From the NCBI RefSeq assembly GCF_900091495.1, contig NZ_LT607413.1, positions 4,045,001 to 4,109,000 on the forward strand: DNA of 64,000 nt, written 5' to 3'. Origin of the DNA: Micromonospora echinospora (GTDB lineage: Bacteria > Actinomycetota > Actinomycetes > Mycobacteriales > Micromonosporaceae). The notes beneath the pieces are model-generated. The model was not told the origin of the DNA and made no database searches. It was given only the letters and a program-made list of their open reading frames with translations. Positions 9,687 through 17,852 of the stretch are shown one piece after another. Every line of letters begins with the position of its first letter. The stretch's first letter is position 1. The translations under genes and the position numbers were made by a program.

Positions 9687-11135
9687 TCACAGAGTGCCCC
9701 GGGTATCCATGATCGCCGCGTGGTGCTTCCAGGCCAGCTCGATGCAGCCGCTCCCGGCGGGGGCGACCCGCCCGCCGGCCAGTAGGCCGGCGATGGCCTT
9801 CTCGGTGAACGGCACGCGCTCGTTGACGATGGCTCCCTCGTCGTTGCGGTCGACGAAGTCACGGCCCAGTTCGTCGAACAGTTCTGCGTCAACGACGGCC
9901 ACCGTCATGATCTCCCCGACCAGCGTCAGCGCATCCATGGCGACGCCGAGACAGTAGATCCGAATGCGGCCGTCTCGCCGCGCTGCTTCGAGGGTGGCGA
10001 ACGGCTCGTGGCTGTAGTTGACGGGCTGGCCGTCGCCGTCATGCTCGGGATTGCCGAGAAGTTCCTCGGAGAATTCGCGCATGAAGTTGCGCCACAGGTC
10101 GAAGTCGGCTTCCTGCGCAGATGGCAGCACCGATGACGGTTGGAAGATGCCGGACGGAATGACCTGCAACATGCCGCCGGCTGCGGCCACCGAGCGGGGA
10201 TCGCGGCGGTGTAGCAGGAACTCGGCACCGCCCGGTGCGTTGCGGATGGTCAGGGTGGAGATTGCCGGCATCACGGGACGGCGGCCGAGGTTGAACGGAT
10301 TGCCGATGAGACGCCGGAACGGCAGGTCCCGCATGGTCGGCGACCGGTCCCGTGGAGTGCCGTCCTCGGCAAGAGCCGCACACGCCAGCTCGTGGGCGGT
10401 GGACTCGAAAACATCGCAGGCGGCGAAGTATGTGGTGTCGCCGAACGCCATCAGGTTGTCGCCCCACGACACTTCGGTGAGCCGCCAGCACAGCCGGTTG
10501 TCGAACAGCCGCGGCTTGGCGAGGTCACGGATGGCCTGGGTGTACCGGGCGTACCGCCGGTTGATGGACTGCATCGGCCGGGCGTAGGACGCCTCGTCTT
10601 CCTGTCCGTCGAGTTCGGATGCCGGCGACGGGGCGTGGGGCTGGTGTTCAAGCTCGATGTCGGCGAGGTCGACGGGCGTGCTGGGCAGCCAGGCGGGGTG
10701 GGCGATCAGTCCGGTGGTGCCGAGGCGGTGAGCCTCCGGGTAGAGGCGTGCCGCGAGCTGGGAGAGGGCGTGCCGTTGGGCGTTGAGGGCGTTGCGGGTG
10801 TAGCGCCACTCGTCTTGGCTGTGTTTGACGCGCGGGTCGAGGGTGACGACGTCCATGTAGTCCTCGGGGGCATCGAGGGGTCCTGGGCGGGCTGACGTCG
10901 GGACGAGGTGCAGGTCTTGCACAGTGACGCCGAGGGTCTTGGCGAGTAGCCGTTGGTAGAGCGGCTGGGGTGTGTGATCGCCCCGTTCCCAGCGTCCGAC
11001 ACTGTCTGCGCTGGCAGCTGCCGTGCGGTGTTGTTCGTGCCGGGCTAGCTCGTTGATCCGCTCGGCGAGGTCGCGCTGGGAGAGGCCAGCCGCAGTGCGA
11101 AGTTCGCGGATGCGGTTCGGCGGGGTCGCGCCCAT
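9687..11135 (-). CDS. XRE-type HTH protein with large C-terminal Nudix-like region
   Basis: A 482-residue protein. Residues about 8-80 are an XRE helix-turn-helix (RIRELRTAAGLSQRDLAERINELA...DSVGRWERGDHTP). The remainder is a large domain that includes a degenerate Nudix-box-like MREFSEELLG (R353-E354, E357-E358) within a region that, from about 290 to 440, has the strand-helix pattern of Nudix folds. If correct, it may sense or act on a nucleotide-type ligand. ATG 11135 is chosen for GGAG six nt upstream and the immediate HTH. It is divergent from the HTH gene at 11458 across 322 bp that hold two inverted repeats. Function is not known. Confidence 0.7.
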   Translation of the reverse strand: MGATPPNRIRELRTAAGLSQRDLAERINELARHEQHRTAAASADSVGRWERGDHTPQPLYQRLLAKTLGVTVQDLHLVPTSARPGPLDAPEDYMDVVTLDPRVKHSQDEWRYTRNALNAQRHALSQLAARLYPEAHRLGTTGLIAHPAWLPSTPVDLADIELEHQPHAPSPASELDGQEDEASYARPMQSINRRYARYTQAIRDLAKPRLFDNRLCWRLTEVSWGDNLMAFGDTTYFAACDVFESTAHELACAALAEDGTPRDRSPTMRDLPFRRLIGNPFNLGRRPVMPAISTLTIRNAPGGAEFLLHRRDPRSVAAAGGMLQVIPSGIFQPSSVLPSAQEADFDLWRNFMREFSEELLGNPEHDGDGQPVNYSHEPFATLEAARRDGRIRIYCLGVAMDALTLVGEIMTVAVVDAELFDELGRDFVDRNDEGAIVNERVPFTEKAIAGLLAGGRVAPAGSGCIELAWKHHAAIMDTRGTL

Positions 11136-11236
11136 TCTGCTCTCCTGCCTGTGGCAGTCACCCGGCATCCGGTAGGCAGGGTGCCAGCAGATGCCTGCAC
11201 GCTGGCCGAGTGCTGGGTTGGTGCCCGATCAATGCT

Positions 11237-11307
11237 GTTCCTTACGGTATCGGTTCAGCAGATCGTGAGGAACATGGGGCTTTCGGTGAGTGCGCCGCCC
11301 AGCGCAC
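11237..11307. promoter_or_regulatory. Divergent regulatory region with two inverted repeats
   Basis: GTTCCTTAC (11237-11245) pairs with GTGAGGAAC (11265-11273) with one G-T, and GTGCGC (11290-11295) pairs perfectly with GCGCAC (11302-11307). Both lie between two divergent HTH genes and are candidate operators. The rest of 11136-11457 has no supported gene. Confidence 0.3.
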
Positions 11308-11457
11308 CAGATGTGCTGTCCATCGGACGCAGGTTGGGCGGTGGGCTCAAGGGCGCCCACGCCGAGAACGGCCGCGTCATCTGTTGGGTCCTCCGCGCAG
11401 GCGGCGTCAACCGCGTTGGGGAGACGATTCGGGCGGTGCCGGAGTGGCGGTGGGGCC

Positions 11458-12668
11458 GTGGACGGCAGTGAGCTGTTGCCGGTCGGCCGGCGGGTGGCGT
11501 ACTGGCGGGGGCGGCGGAAGCTGTCGCAGCAGGTGCTCGCCGATCGGCTGGGTAAGTCGAAGAGTTGGGTGGACAAGGTCGAGCGGGGTGTCCGGTCGCT
11601 GGACAAGGTGTCGACGCTCCAGGACATCGCCACCGTCCTGCGAATCGACACGGGGCTGCTGCTCGGTGGGGGCGTCCAGCCGGCCGGGGTGGCTGAGCGT
11701 GTCGAGGGTGTGGAGCGGATCCGAGGCGCGCTGTCGGCGTACGAGATCGCGTTGGAGCGGCCGGCTCCCCGCCGCCCTGCGATGCCGGCCGAAAGGTTGG
11801 CGCGAGAGGTCGTGCATGTGTGGACCACCTTTCAGCACGCCCGTTACCCACAGGTGGTCGATCTGCTGCCGCAGTTGGTGGCCGACGCGCAACGCAGCCA
11901 CGCCCACGATCCCGGCAGGAGTCGGGTGCCGTTGGTAGAGGCGTACCGCCTGACGGCCGCGCTGCTGGTGAAGCTCGGTGAACCCGATGTGGCATGGCTG
12001 GCCGTCGACCGGGCGATGACGGCTGCCACCGGTGATCGGGTGCTGGTGGCTGCTGCTGCGGTGCAGCTCGGTCAGGTGTTGCGTGCCTCGGGGCGGGCGA
12101 GGGTGGCGAAGTCGGTGATGCTGGCGGCGGCGTACCGGGTCGCTCCGTCGGTAGTCGAGTTCGGTGACCCGGCCGAGTTGTCCCTGTGCGGAACGTTGCT
12201 GGTACAGGGCGCCCTGGCCGCCGCCCGTGACGGAGACGACCGTGCTGCCGTGGAGTTGGTCGACGAGGCCGCAGACATGGCGGCGCGGGGGGGGGGGGGG
12301 GGGATGGTCACGACCACCACCGGACGGGGTTCGGGCCGACGGCGGTCGAGTTGACCCGAATCCTCGCAGCGGTGGAACGGGGCGACGTGGAGGAGGCGAT
12401 GGCTTGGCACGAGAAGGCGACCTCGGGGGACGGGTGGCGGTGGCTTGCCGCCGAGCACCGAGCCGCGTACCTGGTCGACGTCGCCCGCGCGTACCTGTAT
12501 GCCGATGACCCGGTCAGCGCCGGCCGGGTCCTGATGGAGGCCGACCGGATCGCGCCGGCCGAGATCCGCCACCGACCAGCCGGCCGGGACGTACTCGCCC
12601 AGATCGCCCGTGACCCCGCCGCCCCGACGACGCTCACCCACCTCGCCGTCACTCTCAAGGTGGGCTGA
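11458..12668 (+). pseudogene. XRE regulator with TPR-like C-terminus, split by a 17-G homopolymer frameshift
   Basis: Paralogue of the intact regulators at 35769 and 56568. The N-terminal HTH reads LPVGRRVAYWRGRRKLSQQVLADRLGKSKSWVDKVERG, followed by helical, TPR-like repeats (LLVKLGEPDVAWLAVDRAM). At 12287-12303 there are 17 consecutive Gs. The upstream frame then runs into nonsense and stops at 12354, while the proper family sequence (DGHDHHRTGFGPTAVELTR, then AAEHRAAYLVDVARAYL) continues in another frame to 12668. A run of 15 or 18 Gs would restore one protein of about 403 residues. It may be a phase-variable switch, a recent mutation or a sequencing error in the homopolymer. The GTG start 11458 opens directly into the HTH. 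Confidence 0.8.
12287..12303. repeat. Poly-G tract (17 G) inside the HTH gene
   Basis: Seventeen uninterrupted Gs in coding sequence. No other homopolymer of this length is present in the window. It coincides exactly with the frameshift in the surrounding gene. Confidence 0.9.
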
Positions 12669-12671
12669 GCG

Positions 12672-12902
12672 GTGACCGCGCCGTTCCTGTCCCTGGCGCA
12701 GATCCGCAACCGGTTGATCCTCACCGCCCGAGCGATCCTCCGCGACCACCGACCCGGCCTCGACAGCCGCTGTCCGATCTGCCGGACCGCAGGGTGTTCG
12801 GTGGCGACCGCCGCCCGCGAGGTCCTCCGCGCCGCAGAGGAATTGCAGCAGCGGAGTACCGCAACCGAGCGGACCACACCCGACCCGGACGAGCCCCAGT
12901 AG
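12672..12902 (+). CDS. Small protein with possible zinc-binding cysteines
   Basis: A 76-residue protein starting with GTG 3 bp after the stop of the split HTH gene, so probably translationally coupled to it. It is helical with a central CPICRTAGC (three cysteines) that could bind metal, then an acidic Pro-rich tail. I do not recognise a named family; small genes in this position commonly accompany this class of actinomycete HTH regulator. No signal or membrane segment is seen. Confidence 0.6.
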   Translation: MTAPFLSLAQIRNRLILTARAILRDHRPGLDSRCPICRTAGCSVATAAREVLRAAEELQQRSTATERTTPDPDEPQ

Positions 12903-12950
12903 GCCGATTGATCTCGGATGACATTCGAGCCGACCGCCCTACCTACAGTT

Positions 12951-12989
12951 CACACCCAAGAGGTCGCTGGTTCGATCCCGGTATCGCCC
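12951..12989 (+). repeat. Second tRNA 3'-end scar (isotype not identified)
   Basis: The 39 nt include a T arm (GCTGG-TTCGATC-CCGGT, two wobble pairs) and an acceptor 3' strand ATCGCCC, but no complementary GGGCGAT-type 5' end exists upstream. It is therefore the 3' half of a tRNA gene without its 5' half, and differs from tRNA-Val. It is followed by a terminator hairpin, as in the 9441 scar. Confidence 0.65.
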
Positions 12990-13004
12990 TTCAACGACAT
13001 AGTG

Positions 13005-13040
13005 CAGAAGAGGCACCCTCGAGAGAGGATGCCTCTTCTG
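13005..13040 (+). terminator. Strong hairpin terminator after the tRNA scar
   Basis: CAGAAGAGGCA (13005-13015) pairs perfectly with 13030-13040, and CCTC/GAGG extends the stem inside with one C-A mismatch around a GAGA loop. It lies 15 bp after the tRNA scar and 35 bp before the convergent gene at 13075. Confidence 0.7.
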
Positions 13041-13074
13041 AAGCAGTTGACCAACGGTCAGAAGCTGGGGGTGT

Positions 13075-13371
13075 CTACCAGTTGCAGTTGGCGGCCGGGA
13101 TCCAGCCGTCCTGCCCCGGCGCCTCGGCCCCGTGGCCGTAGTACCAGGTGCCGATGTCACTGCCGCCGTAGATCGAGTGGACGCGGAAGCCTCGCCCGGG
13201 GCTCAGGGTGCGGAGGACGTTGCCCCAGGGCTGGTCGCGCAGCCAGGTGGACTGGTTGGTCACGCAGATGTCACCAGGGCTGTCGCTGGCGACGGCCGGA
13301 GTGGACACCACGGCCGATCCGGCGGCGACGACGGCCATGACCGCCAGCACGCGTACAACATTGCGCTTCAA
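13075..13371 (-). CDS. Small secreted SH3-like protein
   Basis: A 98-residue exported protein with a signal peptide (basic MKRN, hydrophobic core, cleavage near AVAS at about residue 29). The mature domain of about 70 residues reads like a bacterial SH3b fold: ICVTNQSTWLRDQPWGNVLRTLSPGRGFRVH, then WYYGHGAEAPGQDGWIPAANC. It shares GRGFR and GHGAEA...DGWI with the protein at 16630. TTG 13371 is the start, supported by GAGAGGAAG about 5 nt upstream. Such proteins usually act in or bind the cell wall; the target is unknown. Two cysteines could form one disulfide. Confidence 0.78.
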   Translation of the reverse strand: MKRNVVRVLAVMAVVAAGSAVVSTPAVASDSPGDICVTNQSTWLRDQPWGNVLRTLSPGRGFRVHSIYGGSDIGTWYYGHGAEAPGQDGWIPAANCNW

Positions 13372-13529
13372 TGCGCTTCCTCTCGATCGGTTGCCTTGCG
13401 AGCGAACCGATTATGCCCAAAGCTCCTCGCGCGGCAAGTCGGTCAGCCTGAGCAGCAGACCCGGCGCACCTGGTGTGCTGGTGGGAGACTCTCCGGCTGT
13501 CGAAAGTGGTACTGACGCCAGCCAGGTGA

Positions 13530-13835
13530 TCATCTCCGCCGTGTCTGCTCGATCTCTGAAGAGACGAACGTGCCGTCCGAGTTCATGATCTCGTCTCGCA
13601 CCAGCGGTGCGAGAGCTGACCAGCCGCCGTCGTCCACGGCCACCGACATGCGGACACGCCCGTCTCCGTCGTCAAGGGCATAGCTGACCACGCTGTACCG
13701 CTTGTCGTCCTGGCCGACGACTAGACGTAGCTCCTTGTCGTCGAGCATTGCACGCCAGTCGTCGTAGCCGAGGCGTCGCCATTCCGCCAAGCGTGTCTCG
13801 GCGGGCCGCGCTGCGGTCTCCTTGTTCAGCCCCAC
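13530..13835 (-). CDS. Hypothetical protein
   Basis: A 101-residue soluble protein I do not recognise. It has an alpha+beta look: LNKETAARPAETRLAEWRRLGYDDWRAMLDDKELRLVVGQDDKRYSVVSYALDDGDGRVRMSVAVDDGGW, with alternating strands and an acidic surface. GTG 13835 is chosen because GGAAGG lies 8 nt upstream. The frame is open further upstream, but that part is Pro/Arg-rich and unlikely to be coding. The downstream neighbour at 13942 lies upstream in transcription on the same strand, so they may be co-transcribed. Confidence 0.6.
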   Translation of the reverse strand: MGLNKETAARPAETRLAEWRRLGYDDWRAMLDDKELRLVVGQDDKRYSVVSYALDDGDGRVRMSVAVDDGGWSALAPLVRDEIMNSDGTFVSSEIEQTRRR

Positions 13836-13941
13836 GCCGTAAGCCTTCCACGCGACGGCGCATGGGCATCTGTGTTGTGTCCGATCCTTGCCCGACGCAG
13901 GGGTGGGGCGGGTCAGGGCGGCGGCTCCGCTGTCAGTGCAC

Positions 13942-14508
13942 TCAGTTCTCGGGCGGAGCAGAAAATTGACCGCCAACGTCGAAGACACACCGGGTGCCGT
14001 CCCCGGCTGCGCCGATCACCAGTTCGATGCCGGGACCCGCTGCTGACCCGCCTTGGTGAACTGTGTAGGGCGAGGAGAACACCCGAGCGTAGGACGCCCG
14101 CCTGCCGGTCTGCTTGCAGTAGATGACAGGCTCGTGTTGCGGGTCGGTCCGATCCCTGACGATGCGCCAGCCCGCCGCAGTTGCCGGTTCATCAAATCGC
14201 TGTCGCAGTTGGTCGACGCTGTAGGCGTCGGGCGTCTGGTAACGCCTCATCACTTCCGCGAAGCCCGGACCTGTTGGGCTGCCCCCGTGGCCTGAGTCGC
14301 AGGTGAAGCTGTGTGCATACTCGTCGACGAGTTGTCCGTCGTGCGGCGCGACTGCGAGCAGAGGGTCGGCCTCGTACAGCTTGATCATGTCTGCCTGGTC
14401 GCGAGGCGGAGAGCAGCGGACCACCTCCTGCGCGATCACCAGTGCGCCTGCTGCGACCACCACGGCAACCGCAAGACGGAAAACGGTCAACCTGCTTGGT
14501 CTGGTCAT
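13942..14508 (-). CDS. Hypothetical membrane-anchored protein
   Basis: A 188-residue protein with one N-terminal transmembrane segment or uncleaved signal (about residues 8-27, FRLAVAVVVAAGALVIAQEVV) and an extracytoplasmic domain with paired cysteines (FTCDSGHGG, VIYCKQTGRR, GTRCVFDVGG). The mature part includes YQTPDAYSVDQLRQRFDEPATAAGWRI. No family is recognised. It starts at ATG 14508 with GAGG about 11 nt upstream. It could form a two-gene unit with the 13530 gene. Confidence 0.65.
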   Translation of the reverse strand: MTRPSRLTVFRLAVAVVVAAGALVIAQEVVRCSPPRDQADMIKLYEADPLLAVAPHDGQLVDEYAHSFTCDSGHGGSPTGPGFAEVMRRYQTPDAYSVDQLRQRFDEPATAAGWRIVRDRTDPQHEPVIYCKQTGRRASYARVFSSPYTVHQGGSAAGPGIELVIGAAGDGTRCVFDVGGQFSAPPEN

Positions 14509-14727
14509 GTTGGCTCGTTCCTCACCTACGGAGAGGCAGGAACCCACATCATAGAAATCTGTCCATTGTCGTAGCTGTCCATCAGGCTGGTTTCTTGGCC
14601 TTGGGTCTACCGGTGGATGAATAAAGGTCCGCTCTGCCGATATGTGGACAACAACTGCTATAAGCGGCTTTCGTGCGTGAGTGGTCGCAGTGGGTGAGCG
14701 GGTGACGACTGGCGTCGTCGGGTCACG

Positions 14728-16002
14728 ATGTTCGATGTGAGCGAGCGATTGCAGGTGAGCCAAGCGGTACGCGGCTTCCCACGGAAACTGCCCGTGCGAC
14801 ATGTGGTGGTGGTGGCCCTGCTCGCCACCGCCGTGGTGGCTGCGGCACCGGAGTGGTGGGGGCATGTGGTGGTCTCGGCTGCCCGGTGGCCGGGGCGCTT
14901 CTGGCTGGTGGCGGTCCTGCTCCTGGCGGCCGTAGTGCTCGCGGCCGGCGGCCGGCGGCGGAAGGCCACGGCTGTCGGACACCGGCCCCGTACCCCGACC
15001 ACATCCCTCCTGGCGCACGTCGCGCTGCTGCTGGCAGTGGCGGTGGCTGTCGCGGTGGTGGTCGGTGTGCTGCTGTGGCGTCTTCTCGGAGAGCCGGCCA
15101 TCAGCGCTTCGCCCGTCGGACCGGCGGCGCCCACGGCGTCAGCGACGTGGAACGTGCAGCAGGCGCTCGAAGGGGTGAAGATCGTGCTGACCGTGGTGGG
15201 TGGCGTCGGAGCGGTCGTCGCCCTGACGGTGGCCTACCGACGGCAGCGCCTCAGCGAGGTGGCCGCCTATCGTGAGGACACCAAGGTGCTGCTGGACCGG
15301 TTCTGCGCGGCGGCGGAACTGCTGGGATCGCCGGAGGCGGCTGTCCGTACCGCCGGTGTCTACGCCTTCGCCGCCCTGGCCAACGACGCGCCCGAGGCGC
15401 GTCAGGGCTGCATCGACGTGCTGTGTGCGTACCTCCGTCAGCCCTACGAGCCTTCGCCGGAGGCGATGGGCGGGGACGCTGGCCCGCCGGGGCGGTCCGA
15501 GCGGGCACAGGTCACGACCGAGCCGATGCAGGGTGGCCGGGCGTCGGCGCAGGATCGCCAGCTCCGGCTGACCATCATCCGGCTCATCCGGGACAATCTC
15601 CACTTCCCCGAGGACGACCTCCGCAGCTGGCGCGGACACGACTTCGACTTCTCCGGCGCTGTCTTCGACGGTGGTGACTTCAGCGGCGCGACGTTCACCG
15701 GTAACGGCACCGTCACGTTCGCCGGCGCCACGATCACCGGCCCGCTGATGTTCACCGATGCGACGTTCGCCGGCGGAATCGTCTCCTTCGACGGTGCCCG
15801 GTTCGCCGGCGGCAGTGTCTGCTTCAGCGGCGCCCGGTTCACCGGAGGCGTGGTCGACCTGTCGACGGTGGACGAGGATCATTGGGTTCCGGCGGCGAGA
15901 CCGTGGCCGGTGGGAGTTCCCGTACCGGCCGGGCTACGCCTCCCCGCCGACCCTGCCGACGTGGCGAGCACAGGGAAGGCCGCCACCCGTGCCGGAGCAT
16001 GA
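14728..16002 (+). CDS. Membrane protein with pentapeptide-repeat-like C-terminus
   Basis: A 424-residue protein. Four hydrophobic segments are seen at about 23-43, 55-75, 92-115 and 148-168, followed by a cytoplasmic helix (RREDTKVLLDRFCAAAELLGS style, about 170-290). The C-terminal region (about 300-385) has degenerate pentapeptide repeats of A(D/N)LxF type: FDFSGAVFDGGDFSGATF, then TFAGATITGPLMF and RFAGGSVCFSGARF, which build a right-handed quadrilateral beta-helix. Proteins of this layout are common in actinomycetes and have no assigned function. It is followed after 43 bp by a HEAT-like gene, probably in one transcript. Confidence 0.75.
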   Translation: MFDVSERLQVSQAVRGFPRKLPVRHVVVVALLATAVVAAAPEWWGHVVVSAARWPGRFWLVAVLLLAAVVLAAGGRRRKATAVGHRPRTPTTSLLAHVALLLAVAVAVAVVVGVLLWRLLGEPAISASPVGPAAPTASATWNVQQALEGVKIVLTVVGGVGAVVALTVAYRRQRLSEVAAYREDTKVLLDRFCAAAELLGSPEAAVRTAGVYAFAALANDAPEARQGCIDVLCAYLRQPYEPSPEAMGGDAGPPGRSERAQVTTEPMQGGRASAQDRQLRLTIIRLIRDNLHFPEDDLRSWRGHDFDFSGAVFDGGDFSGATFTGNGTVTFAGATITGPLMFTDATFAGGIVSFDGARFAGGSVCFSGARFTGGVVDLSTVDEDHWVPAARPWPVGVPVPAGLRLPADPADVASTGKAATRAGA

Positions 16003-16045
16003 GCAGTGCCGCCGGCCGTCCTGCCGAGGCTGAGGGAGTAGGAGC

Positions 16046-16495
16046 GTGGACGACGAGGCGAGACGTGCGGCAGTGGCAGCGCTCAAGGATCTTGTGCGCA
16101 GTCGCGACTACCGGGACAGGGCGGACGCGGGCCGCGCGCTGGCGAGCTTTGCCGAGCGACCCGAGGCTGCCGAGGCGCTGCGAGAACTCGTGCTCGATGT
16201 CGACGACACCTTCGTCACCCGTGCGACCACCGAAGCTCTGCTCCGGCGAATGGACACCGTCGGACTCGCCACTGTCGCCTGCGCGCTGGCGCAGACCGAC
16301 TCCAACCATGGCGATTGGATTCACGCGGCGGTCATCGACGTGTTCGGTGTGTTCTCCCGCGACCGGGATGCCGCGATGCGGGACTGTGCGGCGCTCACCC
16401 GGGACCCGGACGAACGCGTGCGTCGCGGCGCCGACCAGTTGCTCGCCATTCTGGCGGAGATCGACCCGATCCTCCACGAGGTGCGGAACGACTAG
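16046..16495 (+). CDS. HEAT-repeat-like protein
   Basis: A 149-residue all-helical protein with two to three HEAT-type repeats (RDRADAGRALASFAERPEAAEALRELVLDVDD; VTRATTEALLRRMDTVG; VRRGADQLLAILAEID). Such repeats mediate protein-protein contacts. GTG 16046 has GGAG 1 nt and GAGGGAG about 9 nt upstream. It follows the pentapeptide-like membrane protein and converges with the secreted protein at 16630, separated by a long hairpin. Confidence 0.7.
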   Translation: MDDEARRAAVAALKDLVRSRDYRDRADAGRALASFAERPEAAEALRELVLDVDDTFVTRATTEALLRRMDTVGLATVACALAQTDSNHGDWIHAAVIDVFGVFSRDRDAAMRDCAALTRDPDERVRRGADQLLAILAEIDPILHEVRND

Positions 16496-16523
16496 CGCGG
16501 CCGTCCGGTCCGGTCGACGCCCA

Positions 16524-16606
16524 CCCTGTCGATCATGGAGTTGTGGCGCACGGAAAGCCCCTGTTGCGGGGGTTTGGCTGGTGCCTGAACTCCATGATCG
16601 ACGGGG
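16524..16606. repeat. Long inverted repeat between convergent genes
   Basis: The 15-bp arms at 16528-16542 and 16588-16602 are perfect complements (containing ATCATGGAGTT), extendable to 19 bp with one G-T pair, around a 45-nt loop with its own small hairpin. Its site between convergent genes fits a bidirectional terminator; the regular structure also resembles a mobile palindromic repeat. Confidence 0.65.
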
Positions 16607-16629
16607 TTGAGCGGGGCTGCTACGGCAGC

Positions 16630-16950
16630 TCAGCCAGGGCAGTGCACGTGGCTCTCCAGGATCCACCCGTCCGTGGTGTCCGCCTCGGCGCCGTGGCCGA
16701 AGATCCAGATGCGACCGTGGACGTCCCGGATGCTCGACAGGTGGTAGCGGAACCCGCGACCGGCGTGCAGCGTCCGCAGGTAGCCGACCCCGCCGTAGCT
16801 GTCGTACGAGGCGAACAGCCATCCGTTCGAGCTGAGGTTGCAGAGCAGACCGAACGTGCCAGTGGCGTGCGCGGGGCTCGCCGTGGCCAGCGTCCCGCCA
16901 CCAACGGTGATCGTCAGAGCGGCGAACACGCTGAGAAGTTTCCGCCTCAT
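16630..16950 (-). CDS. Small secreted SH3-like protein, paralogue of 13075
   Basis: A 106-residue exported protein: MRRKLLSVFAALTI signal peptide with cleavage after AHA near residue 30, then a compact domain LLCNLSSNGWLFASYDSYGGVGYLRTLHAGRGFRYH...IWIFGHGAEADTTDGWILESHVHC. GRGFR, GHGAEA and DGWI are shared with the 13075 protein, as are terminal cysteines, so they are paralogues with SH3b-like folds. ATG 16950 is supported by AAGGAA about 5 nt upstream; an upstream extension of the frame lacks a ribosome site. Secretion suggests action on the wall, the host surface or competitors; nothing more specific can be said. Confidence 0.78.
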   Translation of the reverse strand: MRRKLLSVFAALTITVGGGTLATASPAHATGTFGLLCNLSSNGWLFASYDSYGGVGYLRTLHAGRGFRYHLSSIRDVHGRIWIFGHGAEADTTDGWILESHVHCPG

Positions 16951-17056
16951 GCGATTCCTTTCCGGCTTACGGTTCTTCGAACCCGGCGAGTGTCGCATCG
17001 CAGAATGGCGGTGGTGTATGGGAAGGGTTTCCCAGTGTGGCGCATAGGCTCGGCCG

Positions 17057-17623
17057 GTGGTCGGCCCCTTCTCCACCTCACGTCTGATTCTGCGTACCTT
17101 CACCCTGGGCGACCTCGACGACGTCTGGGCCTACCAGCGCCGGCCGGAGGTGGCCCGGTTCATGTCCTGGTCCGCCCGCGACCGGGAGCAGTCCCGCTGC
17201 TCCCTTCAGCAGATGGTCCGCGAGGACGGGCTCCGCGTCGAGGGTGACTGCCTGACCCTGGCGGTCGTCCGACGGGACACCGGCCGGGTGGTGGGCCACG
17301 TGGAACTGGTGTGGCGCAGCCGCGAGCACCGGCGGGGCGAGCTGGGGTACGTTCTCGACCCGCGTCACCAGGGCCACGGCTACGCGACGGAGGCTGCCAC
17401 CGCGATGCTCCGGTACGGCTTCGAGACGTTCGGCCTGCACCGGATCGTCGCCCGCTGCTCCACCCGGAACACCGCGTCGGCCCAGCTGATGGAGCGGCTG
17501 GGCATGCGCCGGGAGGCGCACTTCCGGGAGTGCGCGTTCGGTAAGGGGGAGTGGCGGGACGAGTACGTCTACGCGCTGCTCCACGCCGAGTGGACGCGGA
17601 CCGCGCACCGGCGCGGCGGTTGA
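17057..17623 (+). CDS. GNAT family N-acetyltransferase (RimJ/RimL-like)
   Basis: A 188-residue acetyltransferase that uses acetyl-CoA. It has the RimJ/RimL pattern: LILRTFTLGDLDDVWAYQ at the start, ELGYVLDPRHQGHGYATEAATAMLRYGF as the acetyl-CoA loop (Q/R-x-x-G-x-G/A variant), and GLHRIVARCSTRNTASAQLMERLGMRREAHFRE. The substrate may be a protein N-terminus or an amine and cannot be read from the sequence. GTG 17057 is the likely start. It is a single gene, divergent from 16630. Confidence 0.9.
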   Translation: MVGPFSTSRLILRTFTLGDLDDVWAYQRRPEVARFMSWSARDREQSRCSLQQMVREDGLRVEGDCLTLAVVRRDTGRVVGHVELVWRSREHRRGELGYVLDPRHQGHGYATEAATAMLRYGFETFGLHRIVARCSTRNTASAQLMERLGMRREAHFRECAFGKGEWRDEYVYALLHAEWTRTAHRRGG

Positions 17624-17852
17624 CCGCGCACGGCGTGTCCGCCCGGCGGACCACGCGGAGCAGGTACTCCTCAGGGCGTAGCCGCTCGGGCCGGCTGACC
17701 GGCGTCGACATGTGCCAGGACCGGTGGGCTCCGGCCCGGAGCGCAGCAGTCCGGTGGGATCCGGACCACCGGTTCACCGCGCCCGGCCGGACTGCCCGGC
17801 CGGTCGGGGGGAACTCCCGAGGGTCCGACGATCCGTGGGGCTGGAGGGGACC

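Noticed and set aside
12918..13340. Short plus-strand frames over the second tRNA scar (THTQEVAGSIPVSP-like peptide)
   Set aside because: Such peptides commonly arise from translating tRNA 3' ends; the DNA is better explained as a tRNA remnant plus hairpin, and the secreted gene is on the other strand.
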